Positions 1 to 9,522 are shown, counted from the stretch's first letter. The stretch is 64,000 bases of DNA from Clostridium_I sp963725425 (GCA_963725425.1 CAVRYJ010000031.1:1-64000), one strand, 5' to 3'. Made by a program: numbers and translations. The notes: generated by a model from the sequence alone, not told the origin.

Positions 1-183
1 TAGCATCAGAATCACCACTTGCCACAGTCGCAAGTTCCAATTATACTTCCACCAGTAGATAAACTATAAACGTTGATTATATCTTTAGCCGATAAACCTG
101 TTACATTAATGGTATCTGCTATTCCTGAATTGTTTACTACGGTTATATCACCAGCAGACGGAGCAGCTCATTGTGATTCAGCA
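1..183 (-). pseudogene. Out-of-frame continuation of the surface repeat protein
   Basis: Read leftward, this stretch continues the same repeat that fills the gene to its right (DITVVNNSG, DTINVTGLS, DIINVY, TGGS are readable), but not in one frame. One extra base near 195 ends the upstream frame early, an in-frame TGA sits near 165, and another extra base near 35 shifts the frame again. The protein was therefore once longer and runs past the left edge of the window. The breaks are either real decay or assembly errors in a repetitive region. Confidence 0.75.
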
Positions 184-3100
184 TTATATGCTACTATGAG
201 TTCTAGCACTTTCTGCTTTCCCAGTACTTTGCACTGAGACATATATGTTTCCACCATTAATAGCAAGTTGTGTTAGTGAAAGAGTTACTGTCATACTAGC
301 AGAAGGTACTGTTGCTGTAGTTAATAAAGTTCCATTTGTAGCACTGTCATATATATTAACTACATCATTAGGTTGTAATCCTAGCACTGCAACTGTACCA
401 GCTATTGTTGCATTGTTTACTACTGTTATGTTTGCAGCATCTGGAGCACTGCTAACTAGTTTTGCGGAGTAAGCAACTACTGTTCTATTGCTTTCTAGCT
501 TTCCTGCATTTGTAATTGATACATATGCATTTCCAGCTAATGCACCTAGCTGATTAACAGAAATAGTTGCACTTGTATTATAAGTTCCAACTGTTGCTGT
601 TCCAAGCAAATTTCCACCAACGGCTGAATCATACACATTTATAATATCGCCGCCGCTTACATTGTTAATTGTTACTGTACCAGCTATTCCCGCATTATTT
701 ACAATAATTACGTTATTAGCTAGAGGTTGAACAGATTGAGCTTCTGCACTAAAGCCTACCTGAGTTCTAGTACTTTCAAGCTTGCTTGTACTTGTTACAG
801 AAATATATACATTTCCAGCGCCAGTTCCAAGTTGATTAATTGAAACTGTTGCACTTGTTGCATAGCTTGCCACAGTTGCAGTTCCAAGTAAAGTTCCACC
901 AGAAGCAGAATCATATACATTCACTACATCAGTTGCTGAAAGTCCTGTTACTGCTACGGTATCTGCAATTCCAGCATTATTAGTAACAACTATATTACTA
1001 GCTGCTGGAGTATTTGAAACTGGCTCTGCAGAATAATTTACTTGTGTTCTAGCACTTTCGGACTTGTTTGTGCTTGTTACCGATATATAAACGCTTCCTG
1101 CAGTAGTTCCAAGTTGAAGTATAGAAATACTTGCAGTTGTGCCTCCGGCAGCCACAGTTACAGTTCCAAGTAAATTTCCACCTTGTCCTAAATTATATAC
1201 ATTAACTATGTCATTAGCAGAAAGTCCAGTTACGTTAACAATATCTGGTGCCCCAGAGTTGTTTGTAATTGATACATTTGCAGTATTTATTGGGTTAGAT
1301 TGAGATTCAGCTGCATAGCTAACGTCTACCCTAGCACTCTCTAGATCGTTTGGACTTGTTGCCGAAACATAAATATCACCTGCTTGGCTACCAAGCTGAT
1401 TAATTGTTATTGTTGCCTGAGAACTGTATTGTGCCACAGTTGCAGTTCCAAGCAAATTTCCACCTTGCGCTGCATCATACACATTGACAACTTCACCATC
1501 TGAAAGTCCATCAACTTGTACAGTATCAGGTTGTCCTGCATTATTTGTAACTACTACATTACTAGCGGTTATGCTAGTAGAGCTACCTTCAGCAGAATAA
1601 GAAGCTTGTGTTCTTGCACTTTTGATTTTATTTGTACTAGTTACGGAAACATATACACTTCCTGCACCAGTTCCAAGTTGAGCTATAGATACAGTAGCAT
1701 TTGTACTACTAGTAGCCACAGTTGCAGTTCCAAGTAGATTTCCACCACTGACACTATCATATACATTGATAACATCACCGGCGTTTAATCCAGAAACATA
1801 TACTGTATCGGCTTTGCCTGAATTATTACTTACAGTTATATTATTTGCATTTATGGTAGTAGATTGCCCTTGAGCAGTGTAAGATGCTGCAATCCTGCTA
1901 CTTTCTAGCTTATTTGTACTTGTAATGGAAACATATACTGTCCCAGCAGAAGTTCCAAGCTGTGATATGGTAACAGTTCCATCAGTACCACTAGCTGCAA
2001 CAGTGGCAGTTCCTAGTAAATTACCTCCACTTTGAGCATCATATACTTTGATTATATCTCCAGCAGAAAGTTCAGATACATACACTGTATCAGCTGTTCC
2101 TACATTATTGGTAACTGATATATCATCAGAAGTAATTAATGTGGATTGACTTTCAGCAGAATAAGATATTGGAACTCTGGTACTTTCCAGCTTGTTTGAA
2201 CTTGTAACGGAAACATATACAGTTCCAGCAGAAGTTCCAAGCTGTGATATGCTAACAGTTGCATCATTACCTGTTGCTGTTGCAGTTCCCAGTAAGTTAC
2301 CTCCAGTTAAGGAATCATATACATTAACTACATCGCCAGAAGCGAGATCATATGCATACACTGTATCAGCTGTTCCTGCATTGTTGGTAACTACTATATT
2401 ACTTGAACCAACTGAAGTGGATTGGCTTTCACCATTATAGGCTATGTCAACTCTAGCACTTTCAAGCATTCCTTGGCTAGTAATTGAAAGGTAAACAGTT
2501 CCTGCATACTTGCCAAGTTGAGCTATACTAATAGTAACATCGGAACCAGATGCTACAACAGTTCCTGTTGCTATTGCAGTTCCTCCAGATGGTGATGTAT
2601 ATACATTAACCTTATCACTACCAGAAAGTCCGTCTACATATATTGTATCCGCTTTTCCAGTATTGTTTGTAATTGTTACATTTCCACTTTGGATTAAATT
2701 GCTTTGATTCTCAGCAGAAAAAAGCATAGGAGTTCTAGTACTTTCATGCATTCCGAGGGTTGTATCAGAAATATATAGAGTTCCACCTGCGGAAGCAAGT
2801 TGACTAAAGGACTTGATTACTTCTGAGGCATTAGAAGGAACAGTGGCGGTTCCCAGTACACTCCCACCAACTGCTACAGTATATATTTTTATTATATCTC
2901 CAGGTTGAAGCCCGGAAACATCTACTGTAGAAGCTTTACCTACATTGTTTGTAATTATTATATTACCTACTTGAGGTGCAATGGTGTAACCTTCAGCTGA
3001 AAAGTCAGCTTCTACTCTGTTACTTTCACGCATTCCGACGCTGGTCACTGAAAGATATAAACTCCCTCCATTTACACCAAGCTGAGTAAATGATTTGGTT

Positions 3101-3633
3101 ACATCAGTGGTGTTAGATCCAACTGTGGCAGTTCCCATTAAGCTTCCACCAGTTGCTTTATTATATATTTTCAGTATATCTCCAGGCATAAGCCCATCTA
3201 CATATACTGTATCAGCCTTACCCGTATTGTTTGTAATTGTTACGTTAGATGCCAATGGATCATCAGAAACTGGTTCTGCAGCATAGTCAGCTTCAGTTCT
3301 ACTGCTCTCTGCCATGCCTTTAGAAGTATCAGATATGTACACACTTCCCGAGGAAATTCCCAGTTGCGCTATTGATATAGTTAAAGACCCATTCCCTCCA
3401 ACAGTGGCTTTAGCTATTACTTTTCCACCTGTGGCAGCATTGTATACATTAATTATATCCCCAGGCATTACATCTGTAATATATATAGTATCTGCTTTTC
3501 CTACGTTGTTAGTAACGGTAATCTCATCTGAAGTTAGTGCACAGGTTGCATCAACCGCATAGGCTACATGTCCTTGAAAAACAAGGGATAATATCACGAT
3601 TAGTGACAAAATTCCTGATAAAGGCTTTTTCAT
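184..3633 (-). CDS. Secreted tandem-repeat surface protein
   Basis: The 1149-residue product opens with a signal peptide (Lys-Lys, then a hydrophobic stretch ending near AYA, residues about 1-26). The rest is about twelve repeats of roughly 93-97 residues. Each follows the pattern VTNNxGxADTVYV, GDxxNVYDxxxGG, LLGTATV, TVSISQLGTxAG, VYVSVTSxxxLESxR. The regular beta-strand-rich pattern suggests an immunoglobulin-like or adhesin stalk outside the cell. No SLH, LPXTG or catalytic domain is visible, though the true C-terminus is lost because the frame breaks just downstream. A ribosome site (GAGAGGAG) precedes the ATG at 3633. Function beyond a surface role is unknown. The neighbouring repeats are similar enough that slippage or recombination could change repeat number. 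Confidence 0.8.
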   Translation of the reverse strand: MKKPLSGILSLIVILSLVFQGHVAYAVDATCALTSDEITVTNNVGKADTIYITDVMPGDIINVYNAATGGKVIAKATVGGNGSLTISIAQLGISSGSVYISDTSKGMAESSRTEADYAAEPVSDDPLASNVTITNNTGKADTVYVDGLMPGDILKIYNKATGGSLMGTATVGSNTTDVTKSFTQLGVNGGSLYLSVTSVGMRESNRVEADFSAEGYTIAPQVGNIIITNNVGKASTVDVSGLQPGDIIKIYTVAVGGSVLGTATVPSNASEVIKSFSQLASAGGTLYISDTTLGMHESTRTPMLFSAENQSNLIQSGNVTITNNTGKADTIYVDGLSGSDKVNVYTSPSGGTAIATGTVVASGSDVTISIAQLGKYAGTVYLSITSQGMLESARVDIAYNGESQSTSVGSSNIVVTNNAGTADTVYAYDLASGDVVNVYDSLTGGNLLGTATATGNDATVSISQLGTSAGTVYVSVTSSNKLESTRVPISYSAESQSTLITSDDISVTNNVGTADTVYVSELSAGDIIKVYDAQSGGNLLGTATVAASGTDGTVTISQLGTSAGTVYVSITSTNKLESSRIAASYTAQGQSTTINANNITVSNNSGKADTVYVSGLNAGDVINVYDSVSGGNLLGTATVATSSTNATVSIAQLGTGAGSVYVSVTSTNKIKSARTQASYSAEGSSTSITASNVVVTNNAGQPDTVQVDGLSDGEVVNVYDAAQGGNLLGTATVAQYSSQATITINQLGSQAGDIYVSATSPNDLESARVDVSYAAESQSNPINTANVSITNNSGAPDIVNVTGLSANDIVNVYNLGQGGNLLGTVTVAAGGTTASISILQLGTTAGSVYISVTSTNKSESARTQVNYSAEPVSNTPAASNIVVTNNAGIADTVAVTGLSATDVVNVYDSASGGTLLGTATVASYATSATVSINQLGTGAGNVYISVTSTSKLESTRTQVGFSAEAQSVQPLANNVIIVNNAGIAGTVTINNVSGGDIINVYDSAVGGNLLGTATVGTYNTSATISVNQLGALAGNAYVSITNAGKLESNRTVVAYSAKLVSSAPDAANITVVNNATIAGTVAVLGLQPNDVVNIYDSATNGTLLTTATVPSASMTVTLSLTQLAINGGNIYVSVQSTGKAESARTHSSI

Positions 3634-3914
3634 TATAATAACTCCTCTCGATAGTAATACGTATGTTAAATATTTGTAATTAGATAAACGTTATATTTCA
3701 TCCTTTATAGCAACTTTTCATGGTATACCCCCAAGTTTCAAATTTGCATCCTTGCGTGAATATTCCTTTTTTAATTTTATCGTACTAAAAGTTTTTTTCT
3801 TTATAGCAATATTCACTATAAAAAGTATATATTCATAATATTCTACAAAAATCATTTAAATTGGTATGTTGCTCTATTGTAATCATTATTTTCATCAATT
3901 TTTAAACTAAAAAT

Positions 3915-3969
3915 AAAAGGGGCTGTTGCATTAGCGATTTTAAAAATCGCTAATGCAACAGCCCCTTTT
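3915..3969. repeat. Short copy of the CTGTTGCA palindromic repeat family
   Basis: Perfect inverted repeat with 26-bp arms (3915-3940 and 3944-3969) and a 3-base centre. It has the same terminal motif, GGGGCTGTTGCATTA, as the repeats at 18063, 45909 and 50591, but the internal part is missing. It lies in the roughly 400-base non-coding stretch upstream of the repeat-protein gene and could act as a bidirectional terminator. Confidence 0.8.
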
Positions 3970-4040
3970 AAGTTTTAGACAGATATAATTTAATAAGATG
4001 AGTTCCATGGAATTAACTTGCTCTGTTTTATATGTAAAAT

Positions 4041-4199
4041 TTAAATTGTTATAACATCATTTTTCTTGTCCTCTTTTACTAAGCAATCAATAACATCAGA
4101 ATCTTCTTGAACTATAACCCCAATATCCTGAACTATAATCTTAACCTTTTTAATCTCCATTAAAATCTTCTTTAACATTTTCTCTTCCTCAATATTCAT
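4041..4199 (-). CDS. Small hypothetical acidic/lysine-rich protein (52 aa)
   Basis: An open frame of 52 codons begins MNIEEEKMLKKILMEIKK and continues with two VQD/VQE-type segments. GAGGAG lies about 11 bases before the ATG. It has no signal or membrane segment. The amphipathic Lys/Glu pattern suggests a short helical or coiled-coil protein. I recognise no family, and it could be a non-coding open frame. Confidence 0.4.
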   Translation of the reverse strand: MNIEEEKMLKKILMEIKKVKIIVQDIGVIVQEDSDVIDCLVKEDKKNDVITI

Positions 4200-4811
4200 A
4201 TTAAAAAACGCTCCTCAAAAAATTTATTTTATTTTATTATATTATATTATAGTTAATACGTTGAATTTTATATATATAAAATATAATCCATTTAGTGAAC
4301 ACACTACCAATTTATGAAATACTGACATTCTAAATTGGGGTTCTAAGCCCAAAACCTCGCATTTTCTGAAATTTCAATGTAGGGGTTTCGACAACATAAT
4401 TCTGAATCACACCATCAGAGACTTTAAACTATCTCCATAAAGGTATATATCATTTGCGAATATATACGTAAATGATTTGTTATACTTTACACATGTGGTT
4501 TAACATGTTTTTTTAATCTACATAATGCTACTCCTTTACGTAGATTAAGGGATAGTAACCGCAAAACGTTTTGCGAGAACTACCCGACTATTAACTTTAA
4601 GTTGTTGAAAGTTTCACCAGATAATGGTATTATAATCCAGTCTATGACTCTACTAAATTTGCCCACAAATCCACAGAAATAAAATCCAGTAATTATATTT
4701 TATTTAGAGGTAATTCTAGGAAGATATAAGATATTAATTCTGTAACATTAGTAAAATTAATGGTTGCTGTATTTAACAATCGTCTATAAAAAGAAGGTTT
4801 AGGAGGATAAA
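4200..4811. promoter_or_regulatory. Leader region of the deacetylase gene with stem-loops and a LacI-type palindrome
   Basis: This is non-coding sequence before the polysaccharide deacetylase. A 9-bp stem pairs TTAATCTAC (4513-4521) with GTAGATTAA (4540-4548). Directly after it is the perfect 16-bp palindrome CGCAAAACGTTTTGCG (4560-4575), with a central CG like operators of LacI/PurR-family repressors. GGGATAGT (4549-4556) can pair imperfectly with ACTACCC (4579-4585) around it. The segment may be an operator, a folded mRNA leader, or both. It does not match a riboswitch class I know. Confidence 0.4.
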
Positions 4812-5692
4812 ATGAGAAAGAAACTTTCCATGGTATTAATGGTATTATTTATATTTTCACTTTCAGGATGTGCCAAAAACAAGCAACAAATGGGTTCAAA
4901 TCAAGAATCTCACAAAAAAAAGCTATGACTACTCAACAAGTAGTCAAGAAAAAATCTGTTACTACTGATTTAGGTCCTTCTTTCGATAAAAATGCACCAA
5001 TGAAGCAATCTGGTCAGGGCGTACCTGTGCTGATGTACCATTCTGTAGCAAACACCAATAATAACCCAGTAATAATACCACCAGCAAAATTAGATGAGGA
5101 AATGAAGTATCTTAAAGATAATGGTTATTATACAATTACGATGGCTGACTTATATGCCTATTTTACTAATAATACTCCTATCCCCCAAAAATCTGTTGTT
5201 CTTACGTTTGATGATGGATATAAAGACAATTATACAACAATGTTACCTATTTTGAAAAAGTATGATTTTAGAGCAACCATATTTGTAATTACAGCTTATA
5301 TAGATAATCTTCCTGGTTATTTGACCTCTGCACAGCTTAAGAATCTGCAGGATTACGGTATGGATATAGAAAGTCACACAGTAAATCATAAACCACTAAA
5401 AGAGCTGTCAAAGGTTCAACAGTTGCAAGAGCTCACAGATTCAAAAGCATTTCTTGAAAAACTGTTAAATAAAAAAATTAATTATATTGCTTATCCAGAT
5501 GGCTCATATAATAAAGATACAATTGAATGTGCAAAGGCAGCTGGCTATACTATGGCCTTTACTACTGACGGAAGATGGTCTATGAAAAAAAACGGACTAC
5601 TAACATTGGATAGAGATTATATAAGTAGCAGGTATGACATGAGTATATTTAAGGATAGGATTACAAATCCTAATTACAAATTCACTTATTAA
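4812..5692 (+). CDS. Polysaccharide deacetylase lipoprotein, split by an A8 tract
   Basis: NodB-type polysaccharide deacetylase expected to remove N- or O-acetyl groups from cell-wall or capsule glycans outside the membrane. The catalytic domain shows LTFDDGY (metal-binding and catalytic Asp pair), ESHTVNH (the two metal His) and YPDGSYN. The natural start is ATG 4812 behind AGGAGG. It encodes a lipoprotein signal with lipobox LSGC, but this frame stops at a TGA near 4925. The enzyme is in another frame, open from 4868. The two join seamlessly if the A8 run at 4914-4921 had nine As. As written, the gene is broken, phase-variable, or mis-sequenced. Confidence 0.75.
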
Positions 5693-5750
5693 AGTATAAT
5701 ACTCAAACTTCGCACATATAAATAGTATGGATTAATATGGTAATTATATT

Positions 5751-5987
5751 GCCGTTTCTGTCTCATTACTACATAAACCCCTATCATTATCAGAGCAGGC
5801 ACTTGCATACAGATCCGCAAAACAGAATAAATTGAATGAAATAGGAAATGCTTATGGTGGGAATATTACTAAAAATATAATTGATGACTATTATGATACA
5901 TATGATTACTCCATATCTGAAAAATTGGACAAGAATGTTTTGGAAGATATTGTAGCATTTTTTAATGAGGCGCTAGAAAAAAAATAA
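5751..5987 (+). pseudogene. C-terminal remnant of an unidentified protein
   Basis: An open frame of 78 codons without a start codon near its 5' end follows a stop and ends at TAA 5985-5987. It reads like a real protein tail: helical, acidic, tyrosine-rich, with KNIIDDYYDTYDYS and a final FFNEALEKK. I do not recognise the family. It lies between the deacetylase and the transposon end and is probably debris from an earlier deletion. The rest of 5988-6372 shows no gene. Confidence 0.4.
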
Positions 5988-6372
5988 CTGATTTTAACAT
6001 AACCTAACTTGAGGAACAAACCTAGGCTTTATGTCATAATATTCTGATATTACTCAGCAACCATGGTGACAATACGTATACTGGATTAAAAAATTTTTAA
6101 AATCACTCTTGTAAATATTTAATAAGAAGAATGATTTTATTACTTTGCCCCTGGCTGTAATTATCTATACTAAAGCCACATGAATCTAGTGAAATCAATG
6201 TGTTGCACGTAGTTGATATATAAACGTAGTATACCGGTATTTGACCTTTGAAAAAGGTACTCTGAATTGTAAATTTAATCAAAGTTAAAATTAACGTTTA
6301 AAAACACAACCTTGACAAAATTTATAATTCAGAAAAAGGGTTATTAAGGTCAAATAGCTAAGTCTGTAACTA

Positions 6373-6497
6373 CTTAGTTTACTATGATTGTTAAGCATAG
6401 TTTTAAAGTAAACAAAGTATAAAAATATAAGAATTAAGCCTCTTAGTTTACTATGAATACTACATATTTTTATAGTATAGTTAATTACAGGGATGCT
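6373..6497. mobile_element. Candidate left end of the Tn554-type element
   Basis: CTTAGTTTACTATGA occurs twice here (from 6373 and 6442). The second copy opens a 35-bp stretch (6449-6483) that matches 17964-17998, outside tnpA, at 29 of 35 positions without gaps. Both contain ACTAT and ATAGT half-sites, as expected of tyrosine-recombinase binding sites. TTAATTACAGGGATGCT (6481-6497) is repeated with one mismatch at 11633-11649. The exact insertion point cannot be fixed without an empty site. Confidence 0.45.
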
Positions 6498-6573
6498 ACC
6501 ATTCCCCTAGAATATAGTTTATAATATAAAATCTACTGGCTGCATCATAAAGGAACATGAAAAAAGAAGGTAT

Positions 6574-7170
6574 TTATTTGCTCTCTAATAATTTTAATGC
6601 TTTTCTATACCTCACCTCTCTTATTAATGTACTCTTTGATATTCCAGTTATTTCAGCAACTTCTTTATAACTATTATTCTTTAGCATATCTATTGCATTA
6701 TTTATTTGTTTTGGTGTATATGATTTAGGTCTGCCCTCTTTAAATCCTTCCTTAGTCTTGGCTATTGCTTTACCATTTTGAGTCCTTTCTATTATCGTGT
6801 TACGTTCCATTTCTGCAACTGCTAATAAAGTTGTTAAGAAGAACTTTCCCATCGATGTATTCTCTAATAATCCAACATTAATAACATGGACAGCAACGCC
6901 TTTATCAAATAAACTTTGGACTATTTCTATTCCTTCAACCGTATTTCTTGCCAATCTATCAAGTTTACATACAACTAATGTATCTCCTGAATTTAAATCA
7001 TTTACTATAGTATTAAATATAGGTCTGTCTGTAGTTGTTCCTGTATACTGCTCTGAATAAATTATTGCATTGCTATACCTTTTTAATATTTCACACTTCT
7101 GTTGCTCCATTGAATTATTATCTAACTGGCCTTTACTAGATACCCTTGCATATCCTATTATTTTACCCAT
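6574..7170 (-). CDS. Serine recombinase of the resolvase/invertase family
   Basis: Small serine recombinase of 198 residues, the usual length for Tn3-type resolvases and Hin/Gin invertases. GYARVSSKGQ near the N-terminus carries the catalytic serine. LVVCKLDRLARN is the conserved dimer/active-site block, and AEMERNTIIERTQNGKAIAK is the linker helix. The C-terminus holds a helix-turn-helix (EVAEITGISKSTLIREV). It probably resolves cointegrates or inverts a segment within the element. A 12-bp inverted repeat lies just upstream and may be its binding site. It is the outermost intact gene on the left side of the transposon. Confidence 0.9.
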   Translation of the reverse strand: MGKIIGYARVSSKGQLDNNSMEQQKCEILKRYSNAIIYSEQYTGTTTDRPIFNTIVNDLNSGDTLVVCKLDRLARNTVEGIEIVQSLFDKGVAVHVINVGLLENTSMGKFFLTTLLAVAEMERNTIIERTQNGKAIAKTKEGFKEGRPKSYTPKQINNAIDMLKNNSYKEVAEITGISKSTLIREVRYRKALKLLESK

Positions 7171-7207
7171 AACTTAACCTCTTTTTACGTTATCGTTTTG
7201 ACTATAA

Positions 7208-7263
7208 GTATTGACACCGTTCAATACATTGATTATACATAAACAATTTATCGGTGTCAATAC
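7208..7263. promoter_or_regulatory. Inverted repeat upstream of the resolvase
   Basis: GTATTGACACCG (7208-7219) and CGGTGTCAATAC (7252-7263) are perfect inverted 12-mers, 32 bases apart, just before the resolvase gene. The position and dyad form fit a recombinase subsite or an operator for autoregulation. Confidence 0.5.
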
Positions 7264-7321
7264 TGTTAAGTTATGACTATATTATTTTAGCTTGATGGTT
7301 ATGTGGGACTACCACAAGTAA

Positions 7322-7585
7322 TTAAAAAATTTCATGAGAATTAAGTATTGTAACCAATACAATACTATTTTCATTTTTATTCATTACAAAGATTAATCTA
7401 AAATCTTTATATTTCATAACATAGTAATTTTGTTTATCACATACTGGTTTCAAGTATCTTAAGAAATCGGATGAATTATTTAAATTATTTAAATTTTTCA
7501 ATATATTTAAAGGTTTTAAGATATCTGGAAAAATATTTTGTTTTTTAAGTATTTTTAATGCTCCGTCACTCACAAATACATCCAT
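7322..7585 (-). CDS. Small hypothetical protein, possibly RelE/ParE-like
   Basis: 87-residue protein starting MDVFVSDGALKILKK with an AGGAT-type ribosome site. The last third (YYVMKYKDFRLIFVMNKN, then VLVTILNSHEIF) has the alternating hydrophobic strand pattern of RelE/ParE-fold proteins, but no diagnostic catalytic residues can be named. It starts 2 bases after the stop of the preceding membrane-protein gene, so the two are likely co-translated. No antitoxin-like partner is evident, so a toxin assignment is only a guess. Confidence 0.5.
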   Translation of the reverse strand: MDVFVSDGALKILKKQNIFPDILKPLNILKNLNNLNNSSDFLRYLKPVCDKQNYYVMKYKDFRLIFVMNKNENSIVLVTILNSHEIF

Positions 7586-7586
7586 A

Positions 7587-8045
7587 TTACTTACATCCTT
7601 TCATATTTGTGTATATATTCGTTATTTCTTCTAATGATGTCGAATTCTTTATTAAATCATTATATTTTACAGCTATATTACCTAGACAGTTATTTTCTAT
7701 AAATGATGCTATCATTTTGTTTTCAAAACGTTCCTCAAACTCTTTTCTTATTTCTTTTTCAAACATTTTCTCTTTATTGTAAGCTATAAATTGATAAATT
7801 AGAATTATTAATAAATACGCCATAATATATTTAAATGATTTTGTCTTTGGAATTAAGGCATAGTTTAAATTATTAACTCCAGGAGTAATTTCTGCAACTA
7901 ATGAACTACAGAGCACTCCAGCTATTATTATAAATACAAAAACTGCTATAGTTTTCGAAATTGGTATAAACATAAAATCCCACTTAATCTCAATATAGTT
8001 CCTTTTAGGCGTTTTTTTTTGATCCATAGTCCCAAATCCTTTCAT
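7587..8045 (-). CDS. Hypothetical membrane protein (152 aa)
   Basis: Two predicted membrane helices are visible: roughly residues 28-48 (IAVFVFIIIAGVLCSSLV) and 71-87 (YIMAYLLIILIYQFIAY). A charged coiled-coil segment rich in Glu/Lys follows (KEKMFEKEIRKEFEERF). The 5' end overlaps a broken HAD gene, and the 3' end abuts the next gene. No family recognised. It is probably a cargo or accessory gene of the element. Confidence 0.55.
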   Translation of the reverse strand: MKGFGTMDQKKTPKRNYIEIKWDFMFIPISKTIAVFVFIIIAGVLCSSLVAEITPGVNNLNYALIPKTKSFKYIMAYLLIILIYQFIAYNKEKMFEKEIRKEFEERFENKMIASFIENNCLGNIAVKYNDLIKNSTSLEEITNIYTNMKGCK

Positions 8046-8240
8046 AATCTATTAATAATAAAATCAATAAGCACTGATTATTTTTTTCTACTTCCTGAAT
8101 ATTATTAGCAACATAATTTGCTAATAATACCTCATCTTTAGCAAAGCCATAAGTTAAACCTATTGATATTCCACCATTGTTCAAAGTAGCTTCAATATCG
8201 TTTGTCCTATCACCAACTATTATAAATTCATCTGCATCTT
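8005..8240 (-). pseudogene. HAD-superfamily phosphatase remnant
   Basis: Leftward translation gives IIVGDRTNDIEATLNNGG followed by SIGLTYGFAKDEVLLAN. This is the C-terminal motif III/IV region of phosphoglycolate-phosphatase-like HAD hydrolases. The frame opens directly after a TAA at about 8240 and has no start, so roughly the first two thirds are gone. It ends at TAA 8005, inside the start of the following membrane-protein gene. This looks like a junction scar inside the cargo region. Confidence 0.7.
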
Positions 8241-8376
8241 AAATTATCGTGTATATCGTAATTAAATTGTACCATAAATGTATAACCATGGACCTAAAAG
8301 GAATTATGGCATGATTTTGACAAATATTATGAATAACAATTATCATTGTATGGGATTTGTGTTATATTTAGTGATA

Positions 8377-9180
8377 CTACTTCTTTTTAGAATTATCTTC
8401 TTCTATAGCCTTTAATTCTTCTTCAAAAATATCATTCAAGTATGTTTTTTGAATTAAAAATTTTAAGTTTGAATAATATTCACCTGTTTTATTATACATA
8501 GACTCAATGTTATTTATATTTATTTCAATTTGTTTTACATTTTCAGTTGTTCTTAAATCAGAAACTGACGTTTGTTTATTAAGAAAAGATAGAAGTCCAA
8601 AAGTACAATCCATAAATTTATCGGCAATACCATCACTATGAACAATAATATTATCTTTATCATGTATTTTAAAAAATATTATTCTATTTTCATCAAATAT
8701 ATCGCTACTTTTCATAATTTTTTTAAATATAATGGTTTTATTTGAGTTGACATATTCTCTAACTTTTTCTACATTTTCATGCGTAAATAATGTACTAAGA
8801 TTAATCGATATCGTACAGCTATAATCACGCATTAACTCTATAATATCATCGATTAAACCAATTATTTCTTCAACTTTTTTAAATTGCATACTTCGTTTTA
8901 TGGCTTCTAACTCTTTATCTCGGTTTTCTCTTTGAATCCTTCTAGTTTCATTCGTTGTAATAATAATGGCTATTAAAGTCGCAACACCGCCTGTTACACC
9001 ACCCGAATACGTAAATAAGGTAGCATACCATTCTGCCCAAGTGTTGTTATTATAAACTAATTTAGCTATACAAGGGATTATTACTGCAACAATAGTGTAA
9101 ATAACAATTATCTTTTGTAGAGAAGTAGATTTTATATATTTTTCTTTTAAAAATTTAATTACTCTATTTGGTAGTAGCAT
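8377..9180 (-). CDS. Hypothetical two-helix membrane protein (267 aa)
   Basis: The N-terminal quarter holds two membrane segments (about residues 22-42 and 53-75), separated by a short loop. The second continues into a charged coiled coil (ETRRIQRENRDKELEAIKRS). The remaining 190 residues are predicted soluble, mixed helix, with no motif I can name. Such a layout, membrane anchor plus cytosolic sensor or effector, is common in defence islands. Here that is only suggested by the neighbours. It has its own spacing of about 200 bases from the next gene upstream. Confidence 0.55.
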   Translation of the reverse strand: MLLPNRVIKFLKEKYIKSTSLQKIIVIYTIVAVIIPCIAKLVYNNNTWAEWYATLFTYSGGVTGGVATLIAIIITTNETRRIQRENRDKELEAIKRSMQFKKVEEIIGLIDDIIELMRDYSCTISINLSTLFTHENVEKVREYVNSNKTIIFKKIMKSSDIFDENRIIFFKIHDKDNIIVHSDGIADKFMDCTFGLLSFLNKQTSVSDLRTTENVKQIEININNIESMYNKTGEYYSNLKFLIQKTYLNDIFEEELKAIEEDNSKKK

Positions 9181-9384
9181 AAATATAAATCACTCCATCT
9201 ATGTATTTGTCTAAACGTACTTTAACATTATCATATCTTAAAGTTTCTTGAACTCAAATCACCGCTAAAATTTTATTAGTTTATTATTTATTTGTTTCTA
9301 AATTAAAACAAGAGTCCATTTATTATTATCGGTTACAGCCAATATACATATAAAAATGAGCCACATGTAGACATTAATATCCAA

Positions 9385-9522
9385 TTACATTGTTTTAAGA
9401 GATTCACAAGCAAAAGTATTCAACGTTTTCAATTCATCCAATTCAAGAACATTTTTAACATCAAAACTATATTTGCAATGAAAAACATGAACTGTGTAGC
9501 ATTCAAAATGCCTAAAAGCCAT
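9385..9522 (-). CDS. Small Cys/His-containing ORF (45 aa)
   Basis: A 45-codon frame starts MAFRHFECYT, 9 bases after the stop of the 282-residue gene, and ends at TAA 9385. It contains four His/Cys in VHVFHCKY and FECY, and a basic tail. There is no strong ribosome site, so coupling to the upstream stop would be needed. It could be a genuine small partner of the upstream gene or a chance frame. Confidence 0.3.
   Translation of the reverse strand: MAFRHFECYTVHVFHCKYSFDVKNVLELDELKTLNTFACESLKTM

Noticed and set aside
184..3633. CRISPR-like periodic repeats
   Set aside because: The roughly 290-base period is a protein repeat in an open frame with gradual divergence, not short identical repeats with unique spacers.
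3915..3969. Insertion sequence end of the IS6/IS1182 type
   Set aside because: The CTGTTGCA ends look similar, but no transposase gene lies between any two copies in the window and each copy is itself a closed palindrome.
4549..4600. Cyclic-di-GMP riboswitch
   Set aside because: Pairing is possible, but the conserved core bases and tetraloop receptor of that class are not there.
7322..8045. A type II toxin/antitoxin module
   Set aside because: The small protein is only vaguely RelE-like and its neighbour is a membrane protein, not a DNA-binding antitoxin.
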